Assembly (NCBI GenBank): GCA_907163375.1
Contig: CAJQUW010010445.1
Location: 186,001-250,000, forward strand
Direction of reading: 5' to 3'
Source: Prostheceraeus crozeri
Taxonomy: Eukaryota > Platyhelminthes > Polycladida > Euryleptidae
Length of the DNA: 64,000 nt
The translations under genes were made by a program, and so were the position numbers. Each line of letters begins with the position of its first letter. Position 1 is the first letter of the stretch. Of this stretch, positions 52,648-63,301 are shown one piece after another. The notes below the pieces were generated by a model that was not told where the DNA came from, did no database searches, and was given only the letters and a program-made list of their open reading frames with translations.

Positions 52648-53059
52648 GCGTCATAGAAATCAGTGCGCGCACTAAGCGGCCAGGTCGCGGCGACTATGGC
52701 CGCCGCGGCCAAAAAAATGTGCGACCATGAAAGCGGCTGCGACAGCGACCGATCGACGCCATTTGTTGAGGAAACGAATGAATGAGGAAGAGGTTTCAGC
52801 AATTTATTATCTATTTGTCGCGGGAAGGGTCGCCAAGTGCGCGCTCTGTCATAAGCTGCAACGTATTTTTCTGGTCGCCGCGACATCCTGGCCACGTATG
52901 CGTCGCTGCAAATCTTGATGGCCGCCACGACCAATTGGTCGCGTCGGCAAAGTGCGCGCGCAAGTAGACGACTTCCCATCTCCGCAACAATGACAAAGCA
53001 TTCCTGCTGGCCGCCACGACTTGGTCGTCGCGACCTGGCCGCTTAGTGCGCGCACGCTC
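52648..53059. mobile_element. Harbinger-like MITE, copy 2
   Basis: Nearly identical to copy 1, in the same orientation and 121 bp away. The left end is interrupted (GCGT, then 11 foreign bases, then GTGCGCGCACTAAG). TAA lies at 52645-52647 and 53060-53062, so it seems to be an independent insertion with its own duplication. Confidence 0.7.
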
Positions 53060-53569
53060 TAAATGTCTACATGCATGAATCAATCACATGGATAGCAGCG
53101 ATATAAGAATATTGCAGTTTAAAAACCAGTTCTGAAATGAATAGGAATATCCTAAATTTATGATTAATTACTGAGACTTTCACTGTATTTAAAAAACGCC
53201 TGAAGATCGTTGATCTCTCCGATTTTTGCATGTAATGTGTCATTTTACAGTTTGCGCTTTCATGTAAGTGCCCAAGTGGCCATTGCATTGCGGTTTTGAA
53301 TGTAGCTTCTCATTCAAATAAACAATTTTGACTATTGACTATTGACTATTAAGAAATGGCGAAAATTAACGCCTGCCAAAACTATGAGCTACAACATTAT
53401 CGTTTTAAGCAAGTTCTAATATCACTGAAATATGTAATCAATTGTTAACTTTATGATGTTTAAGCTGTCACACGAAAATATTTTGATACTGTAATAAATA
53501 CATATAGAGTAAATTATTATCGTGCTTAGCTCATCATAATGCTTTAGTAGGCCTATTCATAATTTCATA

Positions 53570-53885
53570 ATGGGCTCTATGGTGAGCTCGCAAAAGTCTA
53601 AAATTGATAGAGAAGCTGTGGAAGATAAAATCTAATAGAAATAATTTGTTCAGTATCATTGAAGCGTTGATACTATCTTAAGTAAGTAATCTTAATATGG
53701 AAATAAGTAGTATAAAAAGGGGAGTTAATAGAAAATCTATATCTATGATTTTCTCGCAGGAAGCTCAATCAGAATTTTCTAGACATACTTTTTGAAGAAC
53801 TACCATGTGAGAACTTCCCAAAAATGCATCTTAATTTAGGGTCGTATTTTTAAAGTTTAGATCGACCTTTCGATGAACCGTGGGG
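53570..53885 (-). repeat. right inverted repeat of the composite element (inner part)
   Basis: Complementary to 47577-47902, including the stretch TAAGTAAGTAATCTTAATAT and the segment ending GATGAACCGTG. Confidence 0.85.
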
Positions 53886-54389
53886 TTAAGGCATTTTTTC
53901 ATATATATCCTTAAAACTGCTTTCTCTGCTCATCACATGTTCACAGAAATAAAGCGAAGTTACTTCACCAAGCAGGAATTGACCAGAAAATACATATCGA
54001 CTACAGAGTGTCTTTTACAACCCATATAAAATTCCAAAAGTATTGCTACAACTTGCAATTGCAGTATTCAAATTGCTCGTTATTTGAATGTAACTGAAAG
54101 AATATGACAGTCTCATAATCGTAATGTTTATGAGATATCACAAGATTCACATTCAGTCGGAATCTTGCGTTTCCCGGCAATCTTTTGTTTGAGGGAGCCA
54201 TATTATCAATGTCTCCTCAAAATCTTCGTGGTTTCCCGTATTTCCCTACCTTTGTCGTTGAAGCAGTAGGTTTTGTAATTTCATAATGAGACCGTTACGT
54301 GTTTATTGTGGTTCGCAATACATCGTAAATTCCTACGCTATACTGCGTATCTAACGAGCCAGTTTAGACAGTGTCATTTTATTGCTGCC

Positions 54390-54430
54390 TTGCCTTGAGA
54401 AAGGGTCTGGACCCGAAACGTCGGCTGTGT
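54390..54430 (+). ncRNA. degenerate hammerhead-like / Penelope-like motif
   Basis: CTTGAGAAAGGGTCTGGACC, followed by CGAAACGTCGG, forms a perfect stem II (GGGT-CTGG-ACCC) followed by the CGAAACGTC string of hammerhead-type cores common in Penelope-like elements. The first core strand is CTTGAGA, not CTGATGA. It lies in the approximately 1-kb insertion in the right arm and probably marks a Penelope-like remnant. Confidence 0.4.
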
Positions 54431-54952
54431 ACATATTTTTTATTCGCAATTATTTAGTGGCATTAAATTACTCGGGAGAGAAAACTGATTTTTTCACATC
54501 ATTGATTCATCATGGTCCTCCCGCCTTCAGCCATCTCTTATATCGTAAATTCCGCTTGATGATTGGACTCTCTTGACTGTTAGAGTTCGAATGTGAGGGA
54601 CGGCCGTTATTTGTGCTACATTATGAAGACGCTGACGTGAAACTCTGTTTTGAATTTTCAATTTAACAATTCTCTCAATAAATTCAAATTTTTCAGTGCC
54701 AGAATTTCATTAGTTGCAATACTTCCAGCACTCATTAAGAAAATCAATACTTTCAGGTAGTGTATTGAAGCTATTTGTGTGTTAAATTTTCAAGGGAAAG
54801 GACTTTTCGTCCGCATTATCCAATTGCACGTTCTGTGTACGCTTTAGCGAGGGTGTTCTTATAAGCTTATTAATAGGATAGCATATTTTGTCGGAAATGT
54901 TTGACGTGTCCGTTATGTAATATCCCATGTACGTTATAACGGGATTATACTG

Positions 54953-55531
54953 TATAGGTATATAGAGGAGCTTAGTTATCTGTAGATCTTGTATGAGATG
55001 ATCTGTAGAATTTTCATGTATATGCTTTCCATTGATTTGAACTTTTCGGTTATTGTGAATGTTGCCCGGGTAAACTTGCGGTCACGAGCATTTCTGAGCA
55101 TTAAAAATTGTTATTTTTAGCAAATGGACTCTACTTCTACATATCGCATTTGATCTCTTTAAAGTACATGTTCATCAACATGGTCTATGTTGCAAAAGAC
55201 CACTATGTTTATTCCAATATTTTCGGGAACTTCGACAGCATTAAAGACGAGCCTAAATAATCGTCTTTACTTTATGATCGCTACTTAATGACGAAAATAT
55301 CACAATGAGTCACAATGAATATATACATATGGATTTGACAATAGGGACAATAATCTGGTTAATGTTCTTGAGAACACATTAGTGTAGCGTAAAAGCCAAG
55401 CATCGCAAGAATAGTTCAATATATAGTGACTATAATTCAGTTTTTCTTTAAAACATTGATTTTGTAGTTCTTTCAACAAGCTGCAATATATACACATCCT
55501 TACAAACAGCTGGAAAATCTCAAAAAGTGAT
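54953..55531. other. 3' region of the 500-aa gene, with candidate poly(A) signal
   Basis: On the minus strand AATAAA occurs at 55208-55213 (TTTATT on the plus strand), about 320 bp after the stop codon of the gene at 55532-57034. Nothing else was recognised. Confidence 0.4.
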
Positions 55532-57034
55532 TCACATAATAAAACACTCCCCAAGATCAACAGAGCTCACCAGCTCTTTGACATGATCGTGGAAGGAACT
55601 GTTTTCTGATGATTGGGTCCTTAATGAAGCCCTATCACTTCGATACAGTGCAGGGGCTGAGCGTCTGTTCGTCTGTCGTTTTGAGTCCACCATTTCTGTG
55701 GAACGGCACGAATGAGCAAGAATTCCTGATTTCCAGCGTCGGAAAACGCTCTTTGCAGATGAATATAATGTAGTAGTGTTCTTGGTGTTGGGATCTTTAT
55801 TGCGTAACTGGACGCCTTCCTGTACTCGATGTCGTGCCCTTGTGTGAAAGGACGAAGTCGATGATGCTTCTGTTGGTGTCATTCTTCCCTTGTGTGGCGG
55901 TAAAGGCGGTGCATTAGGCATAGATAACTGTCTCATGGGCAGTACCATTCGACCTTTATGTGGAGGCGGTGGAGGAGGAGAAGAAACTGATCTCACGTAA
56001 ATACTGTGATCAGCTTTCATTGGTCTTGCCTTCATTTTTTCTAATTCATGACATTGGCAAACGCTTTTGCGAGGCCAATACTCATCCGAAGATATTCCTT
56101 CACCATTATAAGACGACGGTCTTGATGACGCTTGGGCTACCGGTGTCACCCTGCCATGATGTGGTGGTAGGATTGGCTGAGCAGCTCCTCCTTCTGGAGT
56201 CAAGCGTCCTTGGTGTGGTGGCGCCAGCCACGGTCTTTCTTCCACCACTTTGACTGGAATATACCTTAAATCTTGATGGGTTGGAAGAAAATCACACCGG
56301 ATCGGTGGAGCCAACCATGGCCTGATCTCGGGAGATCTCTTGCCCTTACGAGGTAAGGTTGATGATACCCATTCAGACATGGCATTATTCTGTAAATCAT
56401 ATTCATGTTTGCAACACGCTTGCCAAAGGCCTATTTCCGACATAGTTCGACTCTGCATTCGTGGTGGTGGCATTGGTGCTTCACATTTATATGATTGTTT
56501 CATCCTCTCCGCAAAATTACGTAGTTCGGGGTCATAAATGTCCTCGTCATTGGTTGTAGATGGAGAATCGTCGCAAGTGGTATCTTGAGACAAACTCAAG
56601 GAAGATGTGGCAGGTGAAACTGATAGTGGTTCCATCATGCTTGTGAGTGTCATTCTTTTGTCATCGTCCGTCATGACCACTGGTGATGTAATTCTACCTA
56701 TCCCTAACTGGGCTTCAGGTGTGATTCTTCCTGGGGATTGTGATATAGGTGTATCCATTCCGTCAGAATCAATGAAATCGATCTCATTTTCGCAACTGCT
56801 GGAGCGTACTGAAGGCAACGTGTCAAGGGGAGGTACCGGCCATGCTTCCACATGTCCATTTTTATTCTCTTTTGGATGTTGAGGAATAACTGACCGCGCC
56901 GCATTTGAAGGTTTGGAGTTTCGCACGTTCATTCGACTTTGAATTCTGGGAGGAGGTGTGGGACCAATTTCAGAGCCCTTCTCAAAGTCATTCGCCCATC
57001 CGCTGTGCCGGTATGATGACGCAATAGCTTCCAT
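55532..57034 (-). CDS. hypothetical 500-aa proline-rich protein with GR-[ILVM]-TP repeats
   Basis: This is a single uninterrupted frame from ATG 57032-57034, with TAA immediately upstream in frame, to a stop at 55532-55534. I do not recognise a family. The protein is hydrophilic and low in predicted structure, with no signal peptide or membrane segment. Short motifs recur: PPPR[IM]QSR at residues 28-34 and 190-196; RPWLAPP at 238-244 and 267-273; GR[ILVM]TP or a variant at 102 (GRITPE), 113 (GRITSP), 276 (GRLTPE), 294 (GRVTPV), 361 (GRMVLP) and 383 (GRMTPT), several preceded by PPH[QHK]. A run of six prolines is at 353-358. The C-terminal 100 residues are basic and Ser-rich, ending GECFIM. 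The proline motifs could bind SH3 or WW domains, and the TP sites could be targets of proline-directed kinases; both are inferences. Length and absence of stops argue for a real gene or terminal exon. Confidence 0.75.
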   Translation of the reverse strand: MEAIASSYRHSGWANDFEKGSEIGPTPPPRIQSRMNVRNSKPSNAARSVIPQHPKENKNGHVEAWPVPPLDTLPSVRSSSCENEIDFIDSDGMDTPISQSPGRITPEAQLGIGRITSPVVMTDDDKRMTLTSMMEPLSVSPATSSLSLSQDTTCDDSPSTTNDEDIYDPELRNFAERMKQSYKCEAPMPPPRMQSRTMSEIGLWQACCKHEYDLQNNAMSEWVSSTLPRKGKRSPEIRPWLAPPIRCDFLPTHQDLRYIPVKVVEERPWLAPPHQGRLTPEGGAAQPILPPHHGRVTPVAQASSRPSSYNGEGISSDEYWPRKSVCQCHELEKMKARPMKADHSIYVRSVSSPPPPPPHKGRMVLPMRQLSMPNAPPLPPHKGRMTPTEASSTSSFHTRARHRVQEGVQLRNKDPNTKNTTTLYSSAKSVFRRWKSGILAHSCRSTEMVDSKRQTNRRSAPALYRSDRASLRTQSSENSSFHDHVKELVSSVDLGECFIM

Positions 57035-58979
57035 TTATCTTTGCTTGGATGATGTGCCAAGTTAAACAGAAGGGAAGATTTACTTTTCTTGTCCTTGTGC
57101 CAAAATAAGTATTGGAAAGGGGTTGAACGGTGCCAGATTGTTACCAGCCTTCTAAATCATTGATGAGCGTGTGGAAGAGTGTTTAGAGAGTTGAAAGACC
57201 GCGATAGAAATATTTGTGTCATCGAGACGCGCTCCGTTCATCGACTAATAACATAACTGACTGTGTCTAATGGAACAAAAGATCTCGACTGCTATTGTAC
57301 TTCAGGCAATTATTATGTACGTGGAAACTGCCCGCTGCACGTTTCACGTCAACGGTAAATGATAATGAATGAATAACCCTGCTGTATCTTTACTGTCATT
57401 TCATCGCTAGTTGGGAAGTGATTGACGGATAGGATGCTGAATATGATTAGTAGTTTGATGCTTCTTGGGTACTTATGGGCTATCTCCCCCCCCAGGTTTT
57501 CAAATCTGTCTAAAATCCGTAGTCTTAATCAATCGTCACAAAACTTTAAGGACATGTAAATGAGGATATTTTCTACTCACATACCAAAATTTGTGCAAAT
57601 CGGACAATTAATTTCTGAATTGAGGGCGATAACTTGAAGTGCAGCGATGTTTTCAGCTTCATCTGACTTCGTCTGACCTCATCGTTTGAGCAGAAAGCAC
57701 TTGAGGTCAACACAGTCATTTCCCAACAACTCGTGAAGTGATAATGACCTGGCCACATCCTTTACACTCACATTTTTAACTTTATAAAGGTGTGACAAGG
57801 TAGTGGTCGTGGGAAGATTTCAAATAGCAGTGGATAAGACGAAGGAGAGAGAACAATGACACAATCGATTCCGATGCGGATCTTGAATTTTTGCAGAAGA
57901 AATTCAATAAGTACCAATGTTGTTACATGTATTACAATTTGATCATAAAAGCTGGCCACTTAAATTATGTCAAAAATCAATCGATCCTATACATCAACTT
58001 GCAACATGCCGTTTCAGAGCTTACATTTTCAGCTTTTAAATGAGCCATCACATGCACTCGCATCCGTGATCATGTATGCTGGACAGAAGTTCAAGTATAA
58101 AATCTTCCCATGAAGAAATCTTAATTGATCCGCAAGATAACATCTGAATATAATAATGAATTGGCCACGTGGAGACTGGAGATAGTTTTTCTGAAGCACT
58201 GCTTGATACATTTCTTATCGAGATTGGTGAACTAAGAGTCACCCTGCAGAAGTCGAGAGAAAATTAATTAAATGCTTCATAAGGCGCCGAAAATTCTTAT
58301 GCGGCGCTGCGCCGGTTAAAATGACCTTAAAAATCCCTGTCTGGTCTGATCGTTAATCTACTCATTTACATTGTATGATAATATGTTCACGATCAGAAAC
58401 AACAGTGTGGATTGGTCTGATTGAAAATTGCTGTAAACGTCTGTCTATGTCTGAACAGCGAAAAGTGATGGGAGAATTAATTTCCTCCATTGTAAATGCA
58501 AGACTGAGAAGCATCAGTTCAGTTCGTTCACCAGTTTCATGAACTGAAAAATATTAGCTCCGTTCAGTGGCAGCTAGGCCTACTAGGAGATCCCGTTTGC
58601 AAAGCTCCTTCGCTTACTAGTGAACAACTAAGAACCAATGGTCGTGGCAGCGCGAAAACCTCGTGTACAACGCGAACGAAACGCAAATACGCGAATTTAA
58701 GAGAAAAATGATGACATTGCGCGAAATCTATCATTTCAAAATTTCGAAGGTTTAATTTTGCCGTTTTGACCATTTTTGCGTGTATTCATCGACAGAGATG
58801 CTGATAATCACACCCCATCCACTGATAATATGAATTTTCTAGCATTCAGCGTATCACCAAAAACATATGTTATACTTCTATATTGTAGGAAAAAGTTTCT
58901 TAAACAATTTCTGAAAGCCTTGTAGATTTGTTGGCCCTCGATAGCAAGACCACGAAAATTTCGAAACTGTTCTCTACAA
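57035..58979. other. upstream region of the 500-aa gene, otherwise unrecognised
   Basis: Minus-strand sequence before the ATG probably holds the 5' UTR and promoter of the 500-aa gene; no TATA box or clear acceptor could be fixed. Small frames at 57573-58242 and 58564-58773 have no motif. The stretch just before 58980 may be the upstream part of the hAT-like remnant that follows. Confidence 0.35.
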
Positions 58980-59620
58980 GTGGCGCGATCGATACCGTCC
59001 GTGCTTTGTGACAGCAACAAACTTCGATTGAAAGCTGAAATCCGACTTCAACAAAGCAGTCTGTCAGGATCCTCTCAAAATCGTGGCGATGCGCCTACAT
59101 TTTTGAAGAGGGTCGGAGTTAGCGGAAAAGTGCCATTTTTGGTTAAAGTCGCAAAGGCAGTTTTTGTTCTGCCGCAAGGGAACGCAGAGATAGAGATGTT
59201 TTTTTCAAACCTATCCGACATATTGACTAAAAAGGCGCTCGCTCATACCTGAAACCCTGAAAGCCCTTGCAATTTGTAAATCCGTTTTGAGAAGTAAAAA
59301 AATTGAGAGCTCAAATATAAGAGTGGATAAAATACATGTACAATGCATCATATGCTTTTTACTGAGTAGGGCTGCAAAACCAAGAAAAGAAGGACGAAAA
59401 AAGAAAAACGTGAGGCTCTCCAAGAACAACTCCGTATAGAATTAGGTAAAGAAAAGCAGCGATGTGAAGAACTGAAGTCCGCCGAATTGAGGCTCGAAAA
59501 CATCCAAGAAAACCTGGAAAAGAAAGAAAAGAAGCAGAAAATGCCTTGCACCAGGCCTCCCTACCTCAAAAGAACTCTAGAGCAGAGTCAAATTTGAGAG
59601 CAAATGCAAATGACAAATCA
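58980..59620 (+). pseudogene. hAT-like transposase C-terminal fragment with coiled-coil tail
   Basis: The frame 58980-59252 includes VLPQGNAEIEMFFSNLSDIL, matching the pattern of the dimerisation motif (S.GNA.VE..FS.N) seen at 16750, 22950 and 46480. After a stop, other frames give LKALAICKSVLRSKK and then a charged coiled-coil tail (about 59410-59550, LRIELGKEKQRCEELKSAEL). It is a fourth member of the same family, the most degraded one. Confidence 0.55.
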
Positions 59621-62600
59621 TTCAGGAATGTCGTAAAGCTAACTCTGTTGTAATTGCCTTGTATCTCCCTTCAACGAATCATCGCGTACTGATTTTTGAC
59701 TCCCCATGACGACACTATACCCGTGTATGTACTTCGATATTCATGTAAATTGGACTTGCGAACATAAAATACTTGTTGGAATTCTAGAATGTTTGCTGTG
59801 TTTCTTTGATTTCTCGAGGTTTTGTTTTCATAATGGGTATGCGAGAGTATTTCTGCAGTGGCTTTTACAGTGAGTATCTCAAAAACTGAAATTAGTTGCA
59901 GATTACCTTATTTTGAAGCTGATGCAGTGTCAGTAGTCCATCACATTATATCAGAGACGTTCTCTCTCAGATGCTCGCAAGCACTTACTCCTAAAGCGTC
60001 TGGTGAGCACCCTGCTTTTCCAGCAACTGCATTATAGCCATAAACCTCATATTACGCATTATTATAATAATTATTACTACTAACACGAACACGCGAAGTT
60101 CATGACCACACGCTACATCTGAGAGTGTGTTTTCATTTATCTTACTGGAGTTATCATTGCATTTGATCAATTTTTTCCTGAACGCTGAAATATTTGCATT
60201 TTGAGGACCATTGAAATCATATATTGTATATTATTCATTATTTCAGAAAAATTATGATTAAAGAGTTACATTGAAAATTGCATGCGATGATTGTTCATGG
60301 CTTTGATAGATAAAGGTAAATTAACTAAAAAATTAAGTTACTGTTGCAAATTTGTAGGTTATACTCGTAATCGATAAACGCACTCCCTTGAATTCGTTAG
60401 TTAAACAGTTAGTTGCACTACTGTTGCAAGGGCACATTCATCCAGAACTGGAAGTCTGTCCGATTTTCGTTAAAAGTCGATGGATTGTATACCGTGGGGT
60501 CGAATGAGAACTTCAACCAGTTTGGCCATCAATAAGGTTGCACCGGATGTCAGGTTCCGAATATATAATACTATTGAACATGAAAACTTAGCATATTCAT
60601 TGACAGATAATTGATATGTTACACAAATTTCATTGCATAAATGATCAATTGACATTATCATTTTCAAAAATCATCGTCTCAAAATACAAGTAAATTTATT
60701 ATCTTGAAATACATGTACACTACAGGCATCACTACTGAAACTCTATGCATGATACGACTACAAAACCATATTTACTTGAATAGTCCTAGATCAGAAACAT
60801 GCAGTCTGTTTTCTTAAGTCTAAAAAACAGAGTTTTAATGGGCCGGCAACTATAAATGCTTCTTCATCACCTTTAAGGCCGCACAGAAGACGTTTTCACC
60901 AAACCGACTTGCTTCTTTATCTCACACATGCATGCACATGCATATAGGCATCGCATGACGGATCTAAAAGTTTTTAACATATTGCATGTACATACAAGAT
61001 TCATGCGTATGGATACCTGAAACATTTGCAGAAAATCAAAATACAATGATGATAATAGCAATAATGCGTCCTATATACTCTGGATTATCATTACTGATGC
61101 TTTGGGCAAGTGACTTATATAGGTCACGTTCGCCTTAGGTCAAATTCCTTGACTCAGTTCCACCTCTGCTCTTGTCATTCCAGAATATGTTGATTTGAGC
61201 TGTGAATAGCGTGAACATTTATAAGCTTCACATTTGTGTCGCTTTGATTTTTCAGTCTCAAAAACTCACTGAAGGGCTGTGAGCAAACATTGCAAAGAAA
61301 GCAGCCATCAAAAATCATCTCAAGAAAATCATTATCTAAAAGTGTAGTTGGAAACGTCACGTCATGGCTTGATCTGCCACACAGCTCGGCCGATCTGTTA
61401 TTGCGAATTGGTTGAATAGAATTTGCTATTCTGCTCCGAAAGTAGACAGGATTCTGTAATTGAACGGTGAGTGATTATTTGTTCATTCATATTTCATGCA
61501 TTGTAATCAAGTGCATATAAATGCATGTATAATATGAATGTGACTTTCATTAGCTCAATCAGAAATTTAAAAAGAGCATCAAAAATTAATTTTCCAATAT
61601 AACAGAGGCATTTAAAAGCCAAGAATCCTAACATAAGTAAAATGGTTTCAAATGAAAAGTGAGATTTCCGTGATATATCAAAGTTACATGCGGGATATCA
61701 TCGATTGAAGTTAACAACAGGTATCATATTCATGCTGCGAGTCACACCTCTAACATTTCACGTGCTTAACAAATAAACTACAGTATTTGTACCCAAATGA
61801 TCATGTGACAAATCAGATGTCTGATATTGCATTCACATTCGATAATGCACGTAAATATCAAGGATAAACTGAAACTGATAGGGAGAGGTTATTGAAATTT
61901 GGCATATGCGGGCCTTTGTAGCGATAAATTTATGCTTCTAAGAGATAGAAGAGGACTACTGGTTTTGTGGGTGTGATAATAAAAGGATGAAATTCAAAAC
62001 GTAAAGTCACTTCAAAATCAGATAACCTGACCTTTTCTGAACTTTTTAGGAATCCGATTGTAAAAAGTTATAACGACCTTTAAAAGTGAACAATCGCCGC
62101 GTACTGTGAGTGCTAAAATAATTGGAGGTTTAGAACAAAAGGCTTAGTCAGGCGGTAAAAGATTGATAGGGTTGACAAAATATTGTCTGGCGAAAACTTT
62201 GCACTTCTTGGTTTACTCATATCTTACTCATAGATAAATTTGAATGAGAACAAGATAACCACTGTTTGAGATCTGCCATCAACAGCAATGATAGTTAAGT
62301 TGCAATCGGATCGTTGCGCAATTGATGGGACCGCGATTTCATGTCATGTTTTTTCAAGACTCGAATGTTACTTGTTAATGATTGGATCGCATTTCGTAAA
62401 TACAGTGATGAGTATTGGTGTAAATGCCGAAATTCCGGGATCTGCGACGGGGTCTCAATTCATAGTGTAGGCCGGGTTCCCCTGATGACACCTTGTAGCA
62501 TAAACAGCTGTTGCTAAATGGACTTCCCAAATCGATATTTGACGATGCGTTCCACGGCCTTGTTTCTACATTCAAGGCTGTATAGTTCACTTTGGAGCTA

Positions 62601-63076
62601 CGGAAAACAGAAAGGAATCTCTATACATGTATCAGATATCGTTTCCTGATACAGAAAACGAAGGACATCGAATTGTGTCGAAAATTCGTGTTGGAAGTAT
62701 GCGGAATGTAGCGGATACTAGTAATGAAGATGGACCATTAACACAGGGTGCAGACATCTTCAAAAATAATAATGAATTTGATCTTATGACCACAGAATTT
62801 CGTTTCCATTTTATGCACGATTTTTCTTCATAGTCAGTTCCAAACGATCCTGATCAAGGTGATATTCCAATATGCCTGTAAAAAATCTGCAAATGATTGA
62901 AGAAGTTCGAGCCTTTGTATATTTTGAAAATAAAAAGGACATGTGGTGATCGATTGATGCGTGCATTCGAAATTCACACAAGATCCTTTGTCCGCTCTTA
63001 TTCAAGTGTGGGAAAACCGCTAGCGAAGAGCAATGACATGCTGACACGTCAACACGACACACATATGCATGGCGAA
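59621..63076. other. gene-poor intergenic region
   Basis: AT-rich sequence with short unsupported frames only (for example 60470-60667, 61175-61360, 62288-62470, 62627-62833). No RNA gene or repeat boundary was recognised. Around 62985-63020 the minus strand reads CACACTTGAATAAGAGCGGA, then CAAAG, a weak version of the hammerhead-like string seen after the other Penelope-like fragment. Confidence 0.4.
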
Positions 63077-63301
63077 TCACCAAGGCAACGCCAAAGTAAA
63101 CACAAACTTCTGAATGCACAAATCAGGTGAGAGGGCTTTCATGGTCAAGGTTTCGACAATGTTCAGGTATGACGAAAAACGACATCGTAATTTTACTCTG
63201 AATCGCTCTTCAACTTCAGCAGTTAGAGACAAACAATGAGCTATTGAGTAATCAGGCAATTCCACAGCGAGGAGGCCGCAGTTTGCCATCCGAAATTTCA
63301 T
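63077..63301 (-). pseudogene. Penelope-like element, extreme C-terminal fragment
   Basis: The last residues of this 74-codon frame, YLNIVETLTMKALSPDLCIQ, then KFVFTLALPW, align with the C-terminus of the Penelope-like endonuclease at 26290-26701 (ILEALLIKLYKPALCIQKQF, then IFSLALPW). Only the tail is recognisable; the upstream part has diverged. The copy is on the minus strand and truncated. Confidence 0.65.

Larger units (their letters stand above)
47528..54952 (-). mobile_element. composite DNA element with long terminal inverted repeats
   Basis: The ends are inverted: CAGTATAATCCCGTTATAAC at 47528 and its complement ending at 54952. TA flanks both sides, within a longer inverted match CCTATA/TATAGG. 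Further inside, 47577-47902 pairs with 53570-53885 almost perfectly. In the right arm about 1 kb (roughly 53886-54905) has been inserted between this part and the terminal 40 bp. Inside lie a Tc1 element (48018-49790), a transposase-like pseudogene (49996-52069) and two MITEs (52126-52526, 52648-53059). Whether the pseudogene is this element's own transposase is an inference from its position. Confidence 0.65.

Noticed and set aside
52194..52967. Duplicate plus-strand frames of 63 and 61 codons in both GC-rich units
   Set aside because: They lie wholly inside MITEs with inverted ends and owe their openness to base composition.
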